NCBI RefSeq assembly: GCF_013375155.1
Contig: NZ_JABXOF010000001.1
Span: 62,001-126,000, forward strand
Reading direction: 5' to 3'
Length of the DNA: 64,000 bases
DNA from: Serratia ureilytica
Lineage (GTDB): Bacteria; Pseudomonadota; Gammaproteobacteria; Enterobacterales; Enterobacteriaceae
The position numbers and the translations under genes are program-made. The first letter of the stretch is position 1. Every line of letters starts with the position of its first letter. This document shows positions 17,220 through 26,093 of the stretch, one piece after another. A model generated the notes under the pieces. That model was not told the origin of the DNA and searched no databases. It saw only the letters and a list, made by a program, of their open reading frames with translations.

Positions 17220-17897
17220 CTAACCTTGGGCGATCTGGGCCACCAACGCTCTGCGCCGCTGAAGGCTCTCCGCCATCTGCGCCTGTACCCTGGCGTAAAT
17301 GTGCGGCGGGGCCAGTTCCGGCGTGCCGCCCTCGAACGGCGGCGCCGGGGCGTATTCCAGATAGAGCTGGATCATTTGGGCGGTCTCTTCGCCGTGCAGT
17401 TCGGCGATCAGCGCCAGCGCGAAATCGATGCCGGCGGTGACGCCGCCGCCGCTGATCACATTGCCGTCGCGCTCCACGCGCGCTGAGCTCGGCACGGCGC
17501 CGAACAGCTTCAGGCTGTCGCGCATCGACCAGTGGCAGGCGGCGCGTTTGCCTTGCAGCAGACCGGCGGCGGCCAGGATCAGCGAACCGGTGCACACCGA
17601 GGTCAGGTAGCGGGCATCGGCGCCCAGCCGACGGATCTGCTGCATGAAGGCCTCATCTTGCAGCGCCTGGGTGCAGCCGCTGCCGCCCGGCACGCACAGC
17701 ACGTCGCAGCGCGCGATCTCCGGCAGCGGGCGCAGCTGGGTGAAGTGCAAGCCTTCCGACTCGACATCCGCGCCGTCTACCGAGGCGACGATGATTTCCG
17801 CGCCCGGCATGCGGCGCAGGAACTGCAAGGGGCCCGTGAAGTCGAGCTGGGTGACGCCTTGATAGATGGGAAATACAATCACGAGTGATTCAGACAT
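17220..17897 (-). CDS. DJ-1/PfpI-family protein, isonitrile hydratase-like
   Basis: Cytosolic 225-residue protein of the DJ-1/PfpI superfamily. The nucleophile elbow is Cys102 (LTSVCTGSLILAAAG), and the N-terminal QLDFTGPLQ carries the acidic partner used by isonitrile hydratase (InhA) and related enzymes. Length and motifs fit the InhA subgroup, which hydrates isonitriles to N-formamides, but many members have other or unknown functions. It is divergent from a GlxA-type regulator that carries the same domain, with a 91-bp spacer, so the regulator probably controls it. Confidence 0.82.
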   Translation of the reverse strand: MSESLVIVFPIYQGVTQLDFTGPLQFLRRMPGAEIIVASVDGADVESEGLHFTQLRPLPEIARCDVLCVPGGSGCTQALQDEAFMQQIRRLGADARYLTSVCTGSLILAAAGLLQGKRAACHWSMRDSLKLFGAVPSSARVERDGNVISGGGVTAGIDFALALIAELHGEETAQMIQLYLEYAPAPPFEGGTPELAPPHIYARVQAQMAESLQRRRALVAQIAQG

Positions 17898-17988
17898 GAT
17901 ATTCGCCTCATTTTTATCGTTGGACCTGGGTCATAATAGCCGCCCTATTTTTGGCTGATATGACAGATAACCCTCAAAAAGCGCCATC

Positions 17989-18933
17989 ATGAAAACGATC
18001 GGTTTTGTGGTTTTTCCCGGTTTTAACCTGCTGGACTTTGCCGGGCCGCTGGCGGCGTTCGATAACGTCAGCCAGTTCACCGACCCGCCGGCCTACCGCT
18101 GTGTGGCGATCTCGCCGCAGGGCGGCATGGTCGCCAGCTCGGCCGGGGTGGAAATCGCCACGCAGCCGTGCGGCGACGAGCGTTTCGATACGTTGGTGGT
18201 GGCCGGCGGCAGCGGCAACGTGATGGCGGCGCAATCACCGGCGCTGGCGGCGTTCCTGGCCAACCAAAGCCGACGAGCGCGGCGCATCGCCAGCGTATGT
18301 ACCGGCGCGTTTATTCTGGCGGCCTGCGGGCTGCTGGACGGCAAGCGCGCCACCACTCACTGGTATCACGCGGCGCGGCTGCAGCAGAACTACCCGCGCA
18401 TTCGCGTCGACAGCAACCGTATCTTCATTCGCGACGGGGATATCTGGACCTCGGCCGGCATCAGCGCCGGCATCGATCTGGCGTTGGCGCTGATCGAAGA
18501 CGATCTGGGCGCCACCCTGGCGGCGGCCGTGGCGCGGCAGCTGGTGGTCTATCACCGCCGCCCCGGCGGGCAGTCGCAGTACTCACTGCTGCTGGCGCTG
18601 AATCCGTCGTCGGATCGCATGCGCACCGCGCTGTCGTACGCGCGCGAGCATTTGCATCTGCCGCTGTCGGTGGCGGATCTGGCCGACGCCGCCTGCCTGA
18701 GCGAGCGGCAATTCGGCCGGCTGTTCCGCGCCGAAACCGGGCAGACGCCGGCCAAGGTGATCGAGCAACTGAGGGTAGAGGCGGCCAGAGGGCGTATTGA
18801 AGAGAGCGCCGAACCGCTGGAGGCGATCGCCCGCTCGGTGGGGTTCAGCGATCCGGAGCGTATGAGGCGGGCGTTTATCCGCGTATTTGGCCTGTCGCCG
18901 CAGGCGATCCGCCGGCTTGGCCGCGCGGGATAA
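17989..18933 (+). CDS. GlxA-type AraC-family regulator with DJ-1/PfpI domain
   Basis: A 314-residue transcription factor. Residues 1-170 form a DJ-1/PfpI-like sensor domain (PGFNLLDFAGPLAAF, IASVCTGAFILAACGLLDGK) with its cysteine retained. Residues about 205-314 are two AraC helix-turn-helix motifs (VADLADAACLSERQFGRLFR, LEAIARSVGFSDPERMRRAF). This is the GlxA/CdhR architecture, used to sense amines and other small metabolites. It lies between the divergent isonitrile-hydratase-like gene and the S-adenosylhomocysteine-hydrolase-like gene 45 bp downstream, so it may regulate both. Confidence 0.9.
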   Translation: MKTIGFVVFPGFNLLDFAGPLAAFDNVSQFTDPPAYRCVAISPQGGMVASSAGVEIATQPCGDERFDTLVVAGGSGNVMAAQSPALAAFLANQSRRARRIASVCTGAFILAACGLLDGKRATTHWYHAARLQQNYPRIRVDSNRIFIRDGDIWTSAGISAGIDLALALIEDDLGATLAAAVARQLVVYHRRPGGQSQYSLLLALNPSSDRMRTALSYAREHLHLPLSVADLADAACLSERQFGRLFRAETGQTPAKVIEQLRVEAARGRIEESAEPLEAIARSVGFSDPERMRRAFIRVFGLSPQAIRRLGRAG

Positions 18934-18978
18934 CTTTTTTGCCACGCCTGGCGGCGGGGCGCATCAGAGGAGCAACGG

Positions 18979-20082
18979 ATGTATCAGGATTTTGAGAGCG
19001 AATTGAGCTGGGCGATGCGCCATATGCCGCGCACCCGGGCGGCGGTAGCGGCGTTGCCGGACCTGCACGGGGTGCGGTTGGCGTGCAATATGCACCTGGA
19101 TCTGAAAATGGCGCCGCTGGTGGCCGGCCTGCTGGACAAGGGCGCGGCGATCTTTCTGACCACCTGCAACCCCACCACGGTACAGAACGACGTGGTGGCC
19201 TGGCTGGAACGGCGGGGCGCGCAGGCTTACGCCTGGCGCGATATGAGCGCCGGCGAATGGTCGGAATCTTTCGATCGCGCGCTGGCCTGGCGGCCGACTC
19301 ACCTGTGCGAAATGGGAGCGGATCTGACCACCCGTCTGCACCAGTCGCCGAACGGCCCGCAGATCGTCGCCGGGCTGGAGGCCACCGGTTCAGGCATCAG
19401 CCGGTTGAACGGCGTGGCGCCGCGCTACCCGATCTTCAATTGGGACGATCTGCCGGTGAAAGAAGGGTTGCATAACCGGCACATGGTTGGGCTGACCGCC
19501 TGGCATACCTTCTTCCAGACCACCCATTTGACGCTGCACGAGAAGCGCGTGCTGGTGATCGGTTACGGCCTGGTCGGGCAGGGCACGGCGGCCGCGGCCA
19601 GAGCCTACGGCGGCCAGGTGATGGTGGCGGAAATCGATCCGGCGCGTGCGCTGCAGGCGCGTTATGACGGCTGGCAGGTGGTGGATCTGGCGAGCGCGGT
19701 CGCGCAGGCGGACGTTATCGCCACCGCGACCGGCGCGAAAAACGTGCTCTCGGCGCAGCATCTGCAACAGGCGCAGGACGGCGTATTTATCCTCAACGTC
19801 GGCCACGTGGCCGAAGAGATCGATGTCGGCTTCCTCAAGAGCCTGCCGCACCACGAGCCGATGCCTTATGTGAATGCTTACCAACTGAATGAAAAGACGG
19901 TCTATTTGCTGGCCAATGGCTCGATGTTCAACCTGACCGCCGGCTATGGCGACAGCCTTAACGCTTTCGACGTCACGCTGGCGGTGATGGCGGCCGGCAT
20001 CGGCCATATCGTCGGCGCGGGAGCGCGGCAAACGCCGGGGCTGTACCTGTTGCCGCAGTCGGCGTGGCAGCCGGCACTGTAA
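18979..20082 (+). CDS. S-adenosylhomocysteine hydrolase-like protein
   Basis: A 367-residue NAD-binding protein with the SAH hydrolase fold but shorter than true enzymes (about 430-480). Conserved points: His39 (NMHLDLK), a GADLT loop near 113-117, Glu134 (GLEATGSG), Lys161 (PVKEGLHN), the Rossmann motif GYGLVGQG at about 195-202 and NVGHVAEEI. By alignment, the catalytic Asp of the SKFDN motif is replaced by His165, and the C-terminal Lys-Tyr tail that completes the NAD site is missing. Enterobacteria normally detoxify SAH with Pfs/LuxS, so another substrate is likely. It follows the GlxA-type regulator in the same direction. Confidence 0.75.
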   Translation: MYQDFESELSWAMRHMPRTRAAVAALPDLHGVRLACNMHLDLKMAPLVAGLLDKGAAIFLTTCNPTTVQNDVVAWLERRGAQAYAWRDMSAGEWSESFDRALAWRPTHLCEMGADLTTRLHQSPNGPQIVAGLEATGSGISRLNGVAPRYPIFNWDDLPVKEGLHNRHMVGLTAWHTFFQTTHLTLHEKRVLVIGYGLVGQGTAAAARAYGGQVMVAEIDPARALQARYDGWQVVDLASAVAQADVIATATGAKNVLSAQHLQQAQDGVFILNVGHVAEEIDVGFLKSLPHHEPMPYVNAYQLNEKTVYLLANGSMFNLTAGYGDSLNAFDVTLAVMAAGIGHIVGAGARQTPGLYLLPQSAWQPAL

Positions 20083-20089
20083 CTTTTTC

Positions 20090-20121
20090 CCCGCGGGCGT
20101 TCATCCCAGAGCGCCCGCGGG
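20090..20121 (+). terminator. Hairpin after the SAHH-like gene
   Basis: A 10-bp GC-rich stem (CCCGCGGGCG / CGCCCGCGGG) with a 12-base loop, seven bases after the stop. There is no T run, so it may be a weak terminator or an mRNA end-protecting hairpin. Confidence 0.5.
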
Positions 20122-20233
20122 CTGTACCGATTTTCGGCCGACAGAATTTGTCACAAATCCGCCATACAATCCCAGTGCCAAGCGCTGAACCCTCACATAT
20201 AATTCGCTGAATTCAAGCCCCCATTTCAGAGTA

Positions 20234-21163
20234 ATGCCTGTGAAAATACGTGTTTTGGTTCTGACTCTGCTCGCTTTGCAGGCGGGCGCAGGCTTTGCGC
20301 CGCGCGCGCTGGCCAGCGACAACGCCGCCGCCGTGCACGCCACCCAGCCGGAGCTGGCTTCCGGCAGCGCGATGGTCGTCGATATGCAAACCCATAAGGT
20401 GATGTACGCGCGCAACCCGGATGAGGTGGTGCCGATCGCCTCGATCACCAAGCTGATGACCGCTATGGTCACGCTGGACGCGCACCTGCCGCTCGACGAG
20501 ATGCTGTCGGTGGACATCCACCAGACGCCGGAGATGAAAGGGGTGTATTCGCGGGTGCGGCTGAACAGCGAAATCAGCCGCAAGGATATGCTGCTGCTGG
20601 CGCTGATGTCGTCGGAAAACCGCGCGGCCGCCAGCCTGGCGCACCACTATCCGGGCGGCTACAACGCCTTCATCAAAGCGATGAACGCCAAGGCCAGGGC
20701 GCTCGGCATGACCAATACCCATTATGTGGAACCGACTGGGCTCTCTATTCATAACGTGTCGACGGCGCGCGATTTGACCAAACTGCTGATCGCCACCAAG
20801 CAATATCCGTTGATCGGCCAGCTCAGCACCACCACCGAACGCATGGCCAGCTTCAAGGATCCCAACTACACGCTGCCGTTCCGCAACACCAACCACCTGG
20901 TGTACAACCCGAAATGGAACATTCAACTGACCAAGACCGGCTTCACCAACCAGGCGGGGCACTGCCTGGCGATGCGTACCGTGATCGGCAACCGCTCGGT
21001 GTCGCTGGTGGTGCTGGACGCCTTCGGCAAATACACCCACTTCGCCGACGCCAACCGTCTGCGCAGCTGGATTGAAACCGGCAAGGTGACGCCGATCCCG
21101 GCCGCCGCCCGTGACTATCGCCGCCAAAAAGACGCCCGTCTGGCGAAGAACGACAGCGAATAA
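20234..21163 (+). CDS. pbpG: D-alanyl-D-alanine endopeptidase PBP7
   Basis: Periplasmic low-molecular-weight penicillin-binding protein of 309 residues that cuts D-Ala-meso-DAP cross-links in peptidoglycan. The signal peptide ends near ALAS. The serine-protease-like motifs are S70-I-T-K73, S127-E-N129 and K234-T-G236. Sequence agreement with E. coli PbpG is very high ([38 protein letters not shown]). A 151-bp spacer separates it from the gene upstream. In E. coli it is adjacent to yohC and dld; here those lie 7 and 14 kb away. Confidence 0.96.
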   Translation: MPVKIRVLVLTLLALQAGAGFAPRALASDNAAAVHATQPELASGSAMVVDMQTHKVMYARNPDEVVPIASITKLMTAMVTLDAHLPLDEMLSVDIHQTPEMKGVYSRVRLNSEISRKDMLLLALMSSENRAAASLAHHYPGGYNAFIKAMNAKARALGMTNTHYVEPTGLSIHNVSTARDLTKLLIATKQYPLIGQLSTTTERMASFKDPNYTLPFRNTNHLVYNPKWNIQLTKTGFTNQAGHCLAMRTVIGNRSVSLVVLDAFGKYTHFADANRLRSWIETGKVTPIPAAARDYRRQKDARLAKNDSE

Positions 21164-21197
21164 CCCGCCTGGCGGTCCGCCCGTTTGCGGCGGGCCG

Positions 21198-21653
21198 CTA
21201 TCGGCCCTCGGGCCGTCTGATGACAAATCCCCGCTCGCGATCGCCGTCGAAGCCCGCTTTCAGGTAGAGCTGGTGCGCGCCGGTGCGTTGCTGCCCCGAC
21301 AACAGCATCACCTTGTAACAGCCTTTGCGCCAGGCCAGCTGCAGCGCGTATTCGATCATGGCGAGCGCTACGCCGTGGCCGCGGTAGGGCTCCGCCGTCA
21401 CCACGTGTTCGATGACGCCGAACGGCTGCGCCTGATGCGCCAGCCCTGGGATCAGCGCCAGCATGCAGGTGGCGATCGGGTGTTCTTCTTTCGCCGCCAC
21501 CACCAGACGGATCGCCGGATCGTCCAACAGGCGTTGCAGGGTACGGCGCGCATCGTCGGCGCGCAGCGGCGCGTCCTGCGGGCGCAGCTCGCGATACAAG
21601 GCTAACAGGCCGTTGAGATCGTCCGGCTGCGCCAGGCGATGAATGATGCTCAT
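21198..21653 (-). CDS. GNAT-family N-acetyltransferase
   Basis: A 151-residue acetyl-CoA-dependent acetyltransferase. Motif A is seen at IEHVVTAEPYRGHGVALAMIEYAL (R-G-x-G-x-A form) and motif B at QQRTGAHQLYLKAGF. The start at 21653 is set by GGAG five bases upstream; a longer frame extends 18 codons but lacks a ribosome site. It is convergent with pbpG across a short GC-rich inverted repeat. The substrate is unknown. Confidence 0.85.
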   Translation of the reverse strand: MSIIHRLAQPDDLNGLLALYRELRPQDAPLRADDARRTLQRLLDDPAIRLVVAAKEEHPIATCMLALIPGLAHQAQPFGVIEHVVTAEPYRGHGVALAMIEYALQLAWRKGCYKVMLLSGQQRTGAHQLYLKAGFDGDRERGFVIRRPEGR

Positions 21654-21729
21654 GGTTGCTCCTTTCCGCCGCTTCAACGGTAATCCGCTATCCTCCATTA
21701 ATACCACAACGTTTGCCGGAGGGGATGTT

Positions 21730-22134
21730 ATGAGTCAGGTTTCGACCTTTGTCATGTTCCAGGGAGAGGCGCAGCGGGCGATCGATCTCTACAGCCAGGT
21801 GTTCGAGCGTTTTCGGCTCATGCAGGTGCAGCATTACGATCCGACGCCGGACGGCCGGCGGTTGATCAAGCATGCGTCCATCGATTTTGATCGGCAGAAC
21901 CTGGTGTTTACCGATAGCCCGATCAGCCATGACTTCAGCTTTACCCCGGCGGTGTCGCTGTTCATCAACCTGCCTAACGAAGAAGCGTTGGAGCGGGCGT
22001 TCCACCGGCTGGCGGAGGGCGGCAAGGTGCTGATGCCGCTTGATGACTATGGCTTCAGCGCCCGTTTCGGCTGGCTCAACGATCGTTTCGGCCTTTCCTG
22101 GCAGCTCAATGTGCCGGCGGGCGATCTGCCCTGA
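21730..22134 (+). CDS. VOC-superfamily protein (PhnB/3-dmu-9_3-mt type)
   Basis: A 134-residue protein of the vicinal-oxygen-chelate fold, PhnB-like (3-demethylubiquinone methyltransferase-domain family; the name is historical). Landmarks: VSTFVMFQGEAQRAIDLYSQVF at the N-terminus and a C-terminal YGFSARFGWLNDRFGLSWQL, the usual signature of this family. GGAGGGG sits about six bases before the ATG at 21730. It is divergent from the GNAT gene. No function can be assigned from context. Confidence 0.83.
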   Translation: MSQVSTFVMFQGEAQRAIDLYSQVFERFRLMQVQHYDPTPDGRRLIKHASIDFDRQNLVFTDSPISHDFSFTPAVSLFINLPNEEALERAFHRLAEGGKVLMPLDDYGFSARFGWLNDRFGLSWQLNVPAGDLP

Positions 22135-22238
22135 GCTCAGCGCGCGGCGTGCAAAAGGGATGGTAGCGCCTACTGTTGTTTCATATGCTTATCGGCATGG
22201 CGGCAGGGCTCTCTGCCGTGGGCAATACCGATAACATC

Positions 22239-23183
22239 ATGGAAAGGTGCGCTTTGATTGATTTTGACCGCTATGTTGAGCAAGCGAAGTCTTACGGCGA
22301 GTGGCCGGGCGGGCATGTGGACATGTCGTCCGGTTGCGTCGAGGGGTTGAGCTATCGCCTGTATCGGCACACTGCCGAGAGTGAAGACGCGATCGTGATT
22401 TATCACGGCGGCGGGGTGAACAGCGCCGCCGGGTATGACGTTCTTGCGCGCCAGCTGGCCGCCGAGCCGACGCTCGCGGTGTGTCTGGTGGATATCCGCG
22501 GACATGGCGATTCCACGGGAGAGCGGGGGACGGTTGAGCGGCCTGAGCGTATTTGGCGCGATGTCGATGTCATCCTGGCGGAAATGCGCCGCCGGTTTCC
22601 GTTGGCGCGCAGGCACCTGCTGGGCCATTCGAGCGGCGCCGGCATGTTGCTCAACTACCTGACCCGTTACCCTGGCGAACAGCAGGCGGACAGTCTGATC
22701 ATGCTGGCGCCCGAGCTGGGGCCATTTTCCGGGATGGCCCGCGATCTGGCGGCGACGGCCCGTTTTGCGCAGGTGCGACAATGGCCGTTTGTCGCCAATG
22801 CGCTCAGCGGCGGGCGCTGGTTTGGGCACGTTCGGGCGGTCAGCCTGAATTTTCCCCCGGCTGTGCTGGCCGCCGCCCCCGATTTTGTCTGCCAATACAG
22901 CGTCAATATGGCTAACGCGTTGACGCCTCGCGCCCCGGCCAGGCAACTGGCGGCGCTGCGATTACCGACCTTGCTGCTGGCGGCAGCGCAGGATGAGTTG
23001 TTCAATGCGCAAGCGATGCAGCGCTTCGTCGAACAGCATGGCAACGCCCAAACCGCCTTTGGTTTGCTTGAAGGCAGCACGCATTTATCGTGCGTATTTG
23101 ATGCCCATCGCCTTGTCCTTCAACATATCTCGCGTGCGGCCGCTACCGGATCCGATGAGGGGCCGGCGGGGGAGGGGGCTTAA
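22239..23183 (+). CDS. Alpha/beta hydrolase (lysophospholipase-like)
   Basis: A protein of about 314 residues with the alpha/beta-hydrolase fold: oxyanion strand VIYHGGGVNSAAGY, DIRGHGDSTG, nucleophile elbow GHSSGAG, acidic DE in AAAQDELFNAQ and the catalytic His in GSTHLSCV. This looks like the lysophospholipase/monoglyceride-lipase type (Hydrolase_4). The start is uncertain: ATG at 22239 or TTG at 22254, which has GGAAAGG placed as a ribosome site. It stands alone; the ligand is unknown. Confidence 0.8.
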   Translation: MERCALIDFDRYVEQAKSYGEWPGGHVDMSSGCVEGLSYRLYRHTAESEDAIVIYHGGGVNSAAGYDVLARQLAAEPTLAVCLVDIRGHGDSTGERGTVERPERIWRDVDVILAEMRRRFPLARRHLLGHSSGAGMLLNYLTRYPGEQQADSLIMLAPELGPFSGMARDLAATARFAQVRQWPFVANALSGGRWFGHVRAVSLNFPPAVLAAAPDFVCQYSVNMANALTPRAPARQLAALRLPTLLLAAAQDELFNAQAMQRFVEQHGNAQTAFGLLEGSTHLSCVFDAHRLVLQHISRAAATGSDEGPAGEGA

Positions 23184-23303
23184 CGTCGGCGCGGGGCGGC
23201 CATTGCTGGCCTGGCGTTTTCCTCTCTCATCCTATATCCCTGCATGGCGCTTAACCGCTATGCTAAACAAATAATAAATGTGAATGTAAAAGGATGAATC
23301 ATT

Positions 23304-24224
23304 TTGGCAGGAAGTAGCTTACTCACTCTCATCGACGACATCGCCTCATTGCTGGACGATGTCTCTTTAATGAGCAAGATGGCGGCGAAAAAAACCGCCG
23401 GGGTGCTGGGGGACGATCTGGCGCTCAACGCGCAGCAGGTCACCGGCGTTAAAGCCGACCGCGAGCTGCCGGTGGTGTGGAGCGTCGCCAAAGGCTCGCT
23501 GATCAACAAGGCGATCCTGGTGCCGTTGGCGCTGCTGATCAGCGCCTTCGCGCCCTGGGCGATTACGCCGCTGCTGATGGTGGGCGGCGCCTACCTGTGT
23601 TACGAAGGGTTCGAAAAGGTGTTCCACAGCCTGAGCCCCGGCAAGGCGGCGCAGGAGGAGGCATCGGACGGGCCCGGCGCCAATGAGGACGCCGCGGCCT
23701 ATGAAAAACGCAAGGTGAAGGGGGCGATACGCACCGATTTTGTGCTGTCCGCCGAGATTATCGCCATCACCTTGGGCACGGTCGCCGGCGCCACCTTCAG
23801 CCAGCAGGTGATCGTCTTGTGCGGCATCGCCGTCGTGATGACGCTCGGTGTGTACGGCATTGTCGCCGGCATCGTCCGCCTGGACGATCTGGGGCTGTAT
23901 CTGAGCCGCAAACGCAGCGCGGTGGCGCGCTCCCTCGGCGGCGGCATCGTGCGCGCCGCGCCTTATTTGATGAAAACGCTGTCGATCGTCGGCACTGTCG
24001 CCATGTTTATGGTCGGTGGCGGTATTCTGACCCACGGTTTGCCGCCGGTGCATCATCTGTTCGAAGACTGGGCCTCGTACACCACTGTGGTGCCGACGTT
24101 TGGCCATCTTTTGCAGGGGGTGATCCCGGCGCTGTTGAACGTGGCGTTCGGGCTGGTGGCCGGCGGTGTCGTGCTGGCGGTGGTGTCGGCGCTGGGCGCC
24201 GTGCGCGCGCGTTTCAAGGCTTGA
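23304..24224 (+). CDS. yedI: DUF808 membrane protein YedI
   Basis: Inner-membrane protein of 306 residues matching E. coli YedI (DUF808): [37 protein letters not shown] at residues 8-45 and [20 protein letters not shown]. There are about six hydrophobic helices. The start codon is TTG (23304); the nearby ATG at 23294 runs into a stop after seven codons, so TTG is the only fit with the family N-terminus. Function is not established. Confidence 0.9.
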   Translation: MAGSSLLTLIDDIASLLDDVSLMSKMAAKKTAGVLGDDLALNAQQVTGVKADRELPVVWSVAKGSLINKAILVPLALLISAFAPWAITPLLMVGGAYLCYEGFEKVFHSLSPGKAAQEEASDGPGANEDAAAYEKRKVKGAIRTDFVLSAEIIAITLGTVAGATFSQQVIVLCGIAVVMTLGVYGIVAGIVRLDDLGLYLSRKRSAVARSLGGGIVRAAPYLMKTLSIVGTVAMFMVGGGILTHGLPPVHHLFEDWASYTTVVPTFGHLLQGVIPALLNVAFGLVAGGVVLAVVSALGAVRARFKA

Positions 24225-24227
24225 TGA

Positions 24228-24253
24228 AAAGTCTCGCCCCGGGAGGGGCGGGA
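24228..24253. terminator. Terminator between yedI and yohP
   Basis: Stem of about ten pairs (GTC-TCGCCCC / GGGGCGG-GAC) with a short loop. On the minus strand it is followed by TTTTC, so it ends yohP transcription and may also serve yedI. Confidence 0.65.
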
Positions 24254-24266
24254 CGTATCAGACGAA

Positions 24267-24350
24267 TTAAAAGATCAGTTTGAGAACGCCGGTAATCGTC
24301 AACAAACCCACGATGAAGATGATGGCGACAATCCACAGAATAATTTTCAT
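24267..24350 (-). CDS. yohP: Small inner-membrane protein YohP (27 residues)
   Basis: A 28-codon gene encoding a single-helix peptide: it begins MKIILWIVAIIFIVGLL and ends GVLKLIF. This is nearly the same length and pattern as E. coli YohP, a 27-residue stress-associated inner-membrane protein known for SRP-dependent mRNA/protein targeting. AAGGAAG lies about eight bases before the ATG, and a terminator follows within 15 bp. It sits alone between yedI and a GNAT gene. Confidence 0.85.
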   Translation of the reverse strand: MKIILWIVAIIFIVGLLTITGVLKLIF

Positions 24351-24453
24351 TGGCTTCTTCCTTACCGGTTAAAGGTGGGGCGCGATTGGCGCTAACTTAA
24401 TGAAATCATTCTTCACTATAGACGCTATCTCTCTATCGTGCGTCGTCATGCCT

Positions 24454-24996
24454 TCACGGGCGGCGCTTGTCGCCCGCGCCCAGCGCGCGCTGCATAATCT
24501 GCGTGTCGCGCCATTCCCCCAGCTTGAACCCCACCGCTTTTAACGTCCCTGCACTGGTGAAGCCGAGTGACTGATGCAAGGCCAATGAGCTGCGGTTGGC
24601 GGCGGAATCGCCGACGATCGCCAGCATCTGGCGCCAGGGGCCTTGTTCGCAGCGGACGATCAAGGCGCTCAGAAGCGCGCTGCCGATGCCTTTACCCTGT
24701 TGCCCTTCGGCGATGTACACCGAGTCTTCCACGGTAAAGCGGTAAGCCGGCCGGGGGCGATAAGGCGTGGCATAACAGTAACCCACAATGACGCCTGCGC
24801 TTTTCGCCACCAGCCAGGGCAGGCCGGCCTCCCGCACCTTGCTCAGGCGCAGCTGCATTTCCGCCAGCGTCGGCGGCTGCTCTTCAAATGAGGCCGCGCC
24901 GTACAGCACGTGCTGGGTGTAAATACGCAGCACGGCGGCCATATCGTCCGGTGTGGCGTCAAGAAGGCTGAGTGCGGGGGCGGAGAGCGTTGTCAC
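24454..24996 (-). CDS. GNAT acetyltransferase, phosphinothricin/MnaT-like
   Basis: A 180-residue N-acetyltransferase of the PAT/MnaT type: LRIYTQHVLYGAASFEEQPPT at the N-terminus, YCYATPYRPRPAYRFTVEDSVYI, the acetyl-CoA loop GQQGKGIGSALL, and HQSLGFTSAGTLKAVGFKLGEW. Relatives acetylate phosphinothricin, methionine sulfone or related small amines. Translation appears to start at a GTG (24996) preceded by AAGG. It is monocistronic. Confidence 0.85.
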   Translation of the reverse strand: MTTLSAPALSLLDATPDDMAAVLRIYTQHVLYGAASFEEQPPTLAEMQLRLSKVREAGLPWLVAKSAGVIVGYCYATPYRPRPAYRFTVEDSVYIAEGQQGKGIGSALLSALIVRCEQGPWRQMLAIVGDSAANRSSLALHQSLGFTSAGTLKAVGFKLGEWRDTQIMQRALGAGDKRRP

Positions 24997-25108
24997 GTGT
25001 CTGTTTACCTTGAAAATCAGCGGATAAACGCCATTATGCGCGCCGCTTGCCGCCGGGATAAATCGGGTTTTCTTATGGTGGGATAAGAAAAGGCGATGAT
25101 GAGCGGGA

Positions 25109-25132
25109 AGGGGCTCTTTGGGGAGAGCCCCT
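25109..25132 (-). terminator. Terminator-like hairpin after nlpA
   Basis: Stem AGGGGCTC / GAGCCCCT with an eight-base loop, 18 bp beyond the nlpA stop on the minus strand. The T run is weak. Confidence 0.55.
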
Positions 25133-25150
25133 GTGGCGCTGCGCCTGGTA

Positions 25151-25963
25151 TTACCAGCCTTTCACCGCGCCGCCGTTGAAGATTTTCTCGGCGGCCTTGG
25201 CGACTTCGTCCGACTCATAGGCCTTGATGAAGTTCTGCACGTTCGGCGCGTCCTTGTTGTCTTCGCGCGTGACGATGATGTTGGTGTACGGCGAGTCTTT
25301 ATCTTCGATGAAGATGCCGTCTTTGGTCGGCGACAGGCCGGTTTGGTTGATGTAGGTGGTGCTGATGACGGCGACGGTGACCTTCGGATCGTCCAGCACA
25401 TGCGGCAACTGCGCGCCTTCCAGCTCCATGATCTGGTAATGATGCGGGTTGGCGCTGATGTCCAGCGCGGTAGGCAGCAATCCTTTGCCAGGCTTCAGGC
25501 TAATCAGCCCGGTTTTTTCCAGCAGCAGCAGGGCGCGTCCCAGGTTGGTCGGATCGAGCGGAATGGCGATCACCGCCCCGTCCGGCAACTCTTTCAGCGA
25601 TTTTATCTTTTTGGAGTAGCCGGCCATCGGGAAGACGAAGGTATTGCCGACCGCCACCAGCTTATAGCCGTGATCTTTGTTTTGCTGTTCGAGGAACGGG
25701 CGGTGCTGGAACACATTGGCGTCCAGTTCGCCTTTGTCGGTGGCGTCGTTCGGCAGCAGCGAGCCGCTGAAACCGACCAGTTCGACGTCCAGCCCGTATT
25801 TCTCTTTCGCCACCTGCCTGGCGACTTCTGCCACGTCTTGTTCCGCGCCGTTGATGACGCCGACTTTGATATGGTTTTGGTCGGTTTTTTGATCGCAGCC
25901 CTGAAGCGCCAAGACGGCGGCGAAGGCCGCCGCCAGAGGGGTGATACGCCAGCGTAAGGTCAT
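25151..25963 (-). CDS. nlpA: NlpA inner-membrane lipoprotein (MetQ family)
   Basis: A 270-residue substrate-binding lipoprotein of the NlpA/MetQ family. The lipobox LALQGC puts the acylated Cys at residue 23, and Asp at +2 is the signal that keeps it in the inner membrane. Sequence agreement with NlpA is strong (HIKVGVINGAEQDVAEVARQ, GELDANVFQHRPFLEQ, FNGGAVKGW). Known relatives bind methionine for MetNI; here no metN or metI is adjacent, as for E. coli nlpA. A long inverted repeat lies 15-47 bp upstream of the start. Confidence 0.93.
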   Translation of the reverse strand: MTLRWRITPLAAAFAAVLALQGCDQKTDQNHIKVGVINGAEQDVAEVARQVAKEKYGLDVELVGFSGSLLPNDATDKGELDANVFQHRPFLEQQNKDHGYKLVAVGNTFVFPMAGYSKKIKSLKELPDGAVIAIPLDPTNLGRALLLLEKTGLISLKPGKGLLPTALDISANPHHYQIMELEGAQLPHVLDDPKVTVAVISTTYINQTGLSPTKDGIFIEDKDSPYTNIIVTREDNKDAPNVQNFIKAYESDEVAKAAEKIFNGGAVKGW

Positions 25964-25978
25964 CGAACTCTCCCTGAA

Positions 25979-26010
25979 AAGAACAATAAAATCAGTTGGT
26001 TTTTGTTCTT
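25979..26010. promoter_or_regulatory. Inverted repeat in the nlpA leader
   Basis: Perfect 8-bp arms AAGAACAA and TTGTTCTT, 16 bp apart, immediately upstream of nlpA. They could be an operator or an mRNA stem. Confidence 0.45.
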
Positions 26011-26057
26011 ACAGCTAAGCCTGAACCGCCGATGAAGTCAAACGCTCGTTCAGCATA

Positions 26058-26080
26058 AACGGCTATAGCTTATAGCCGTT
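26058..26080. repeat. 23-bp palindrome between nlpA and the DUF1460 gene
   Basis: AACGGCTATA-GCT-TATAGCCGTT, perfect 10-bp arms. No T run follows on either strand, so it is either a weak terminator for the DUF1460 gene or a protein-binding site. Confidence 0.5.
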
Positions 26081-26093
26081 ATGCGATGGGGGA

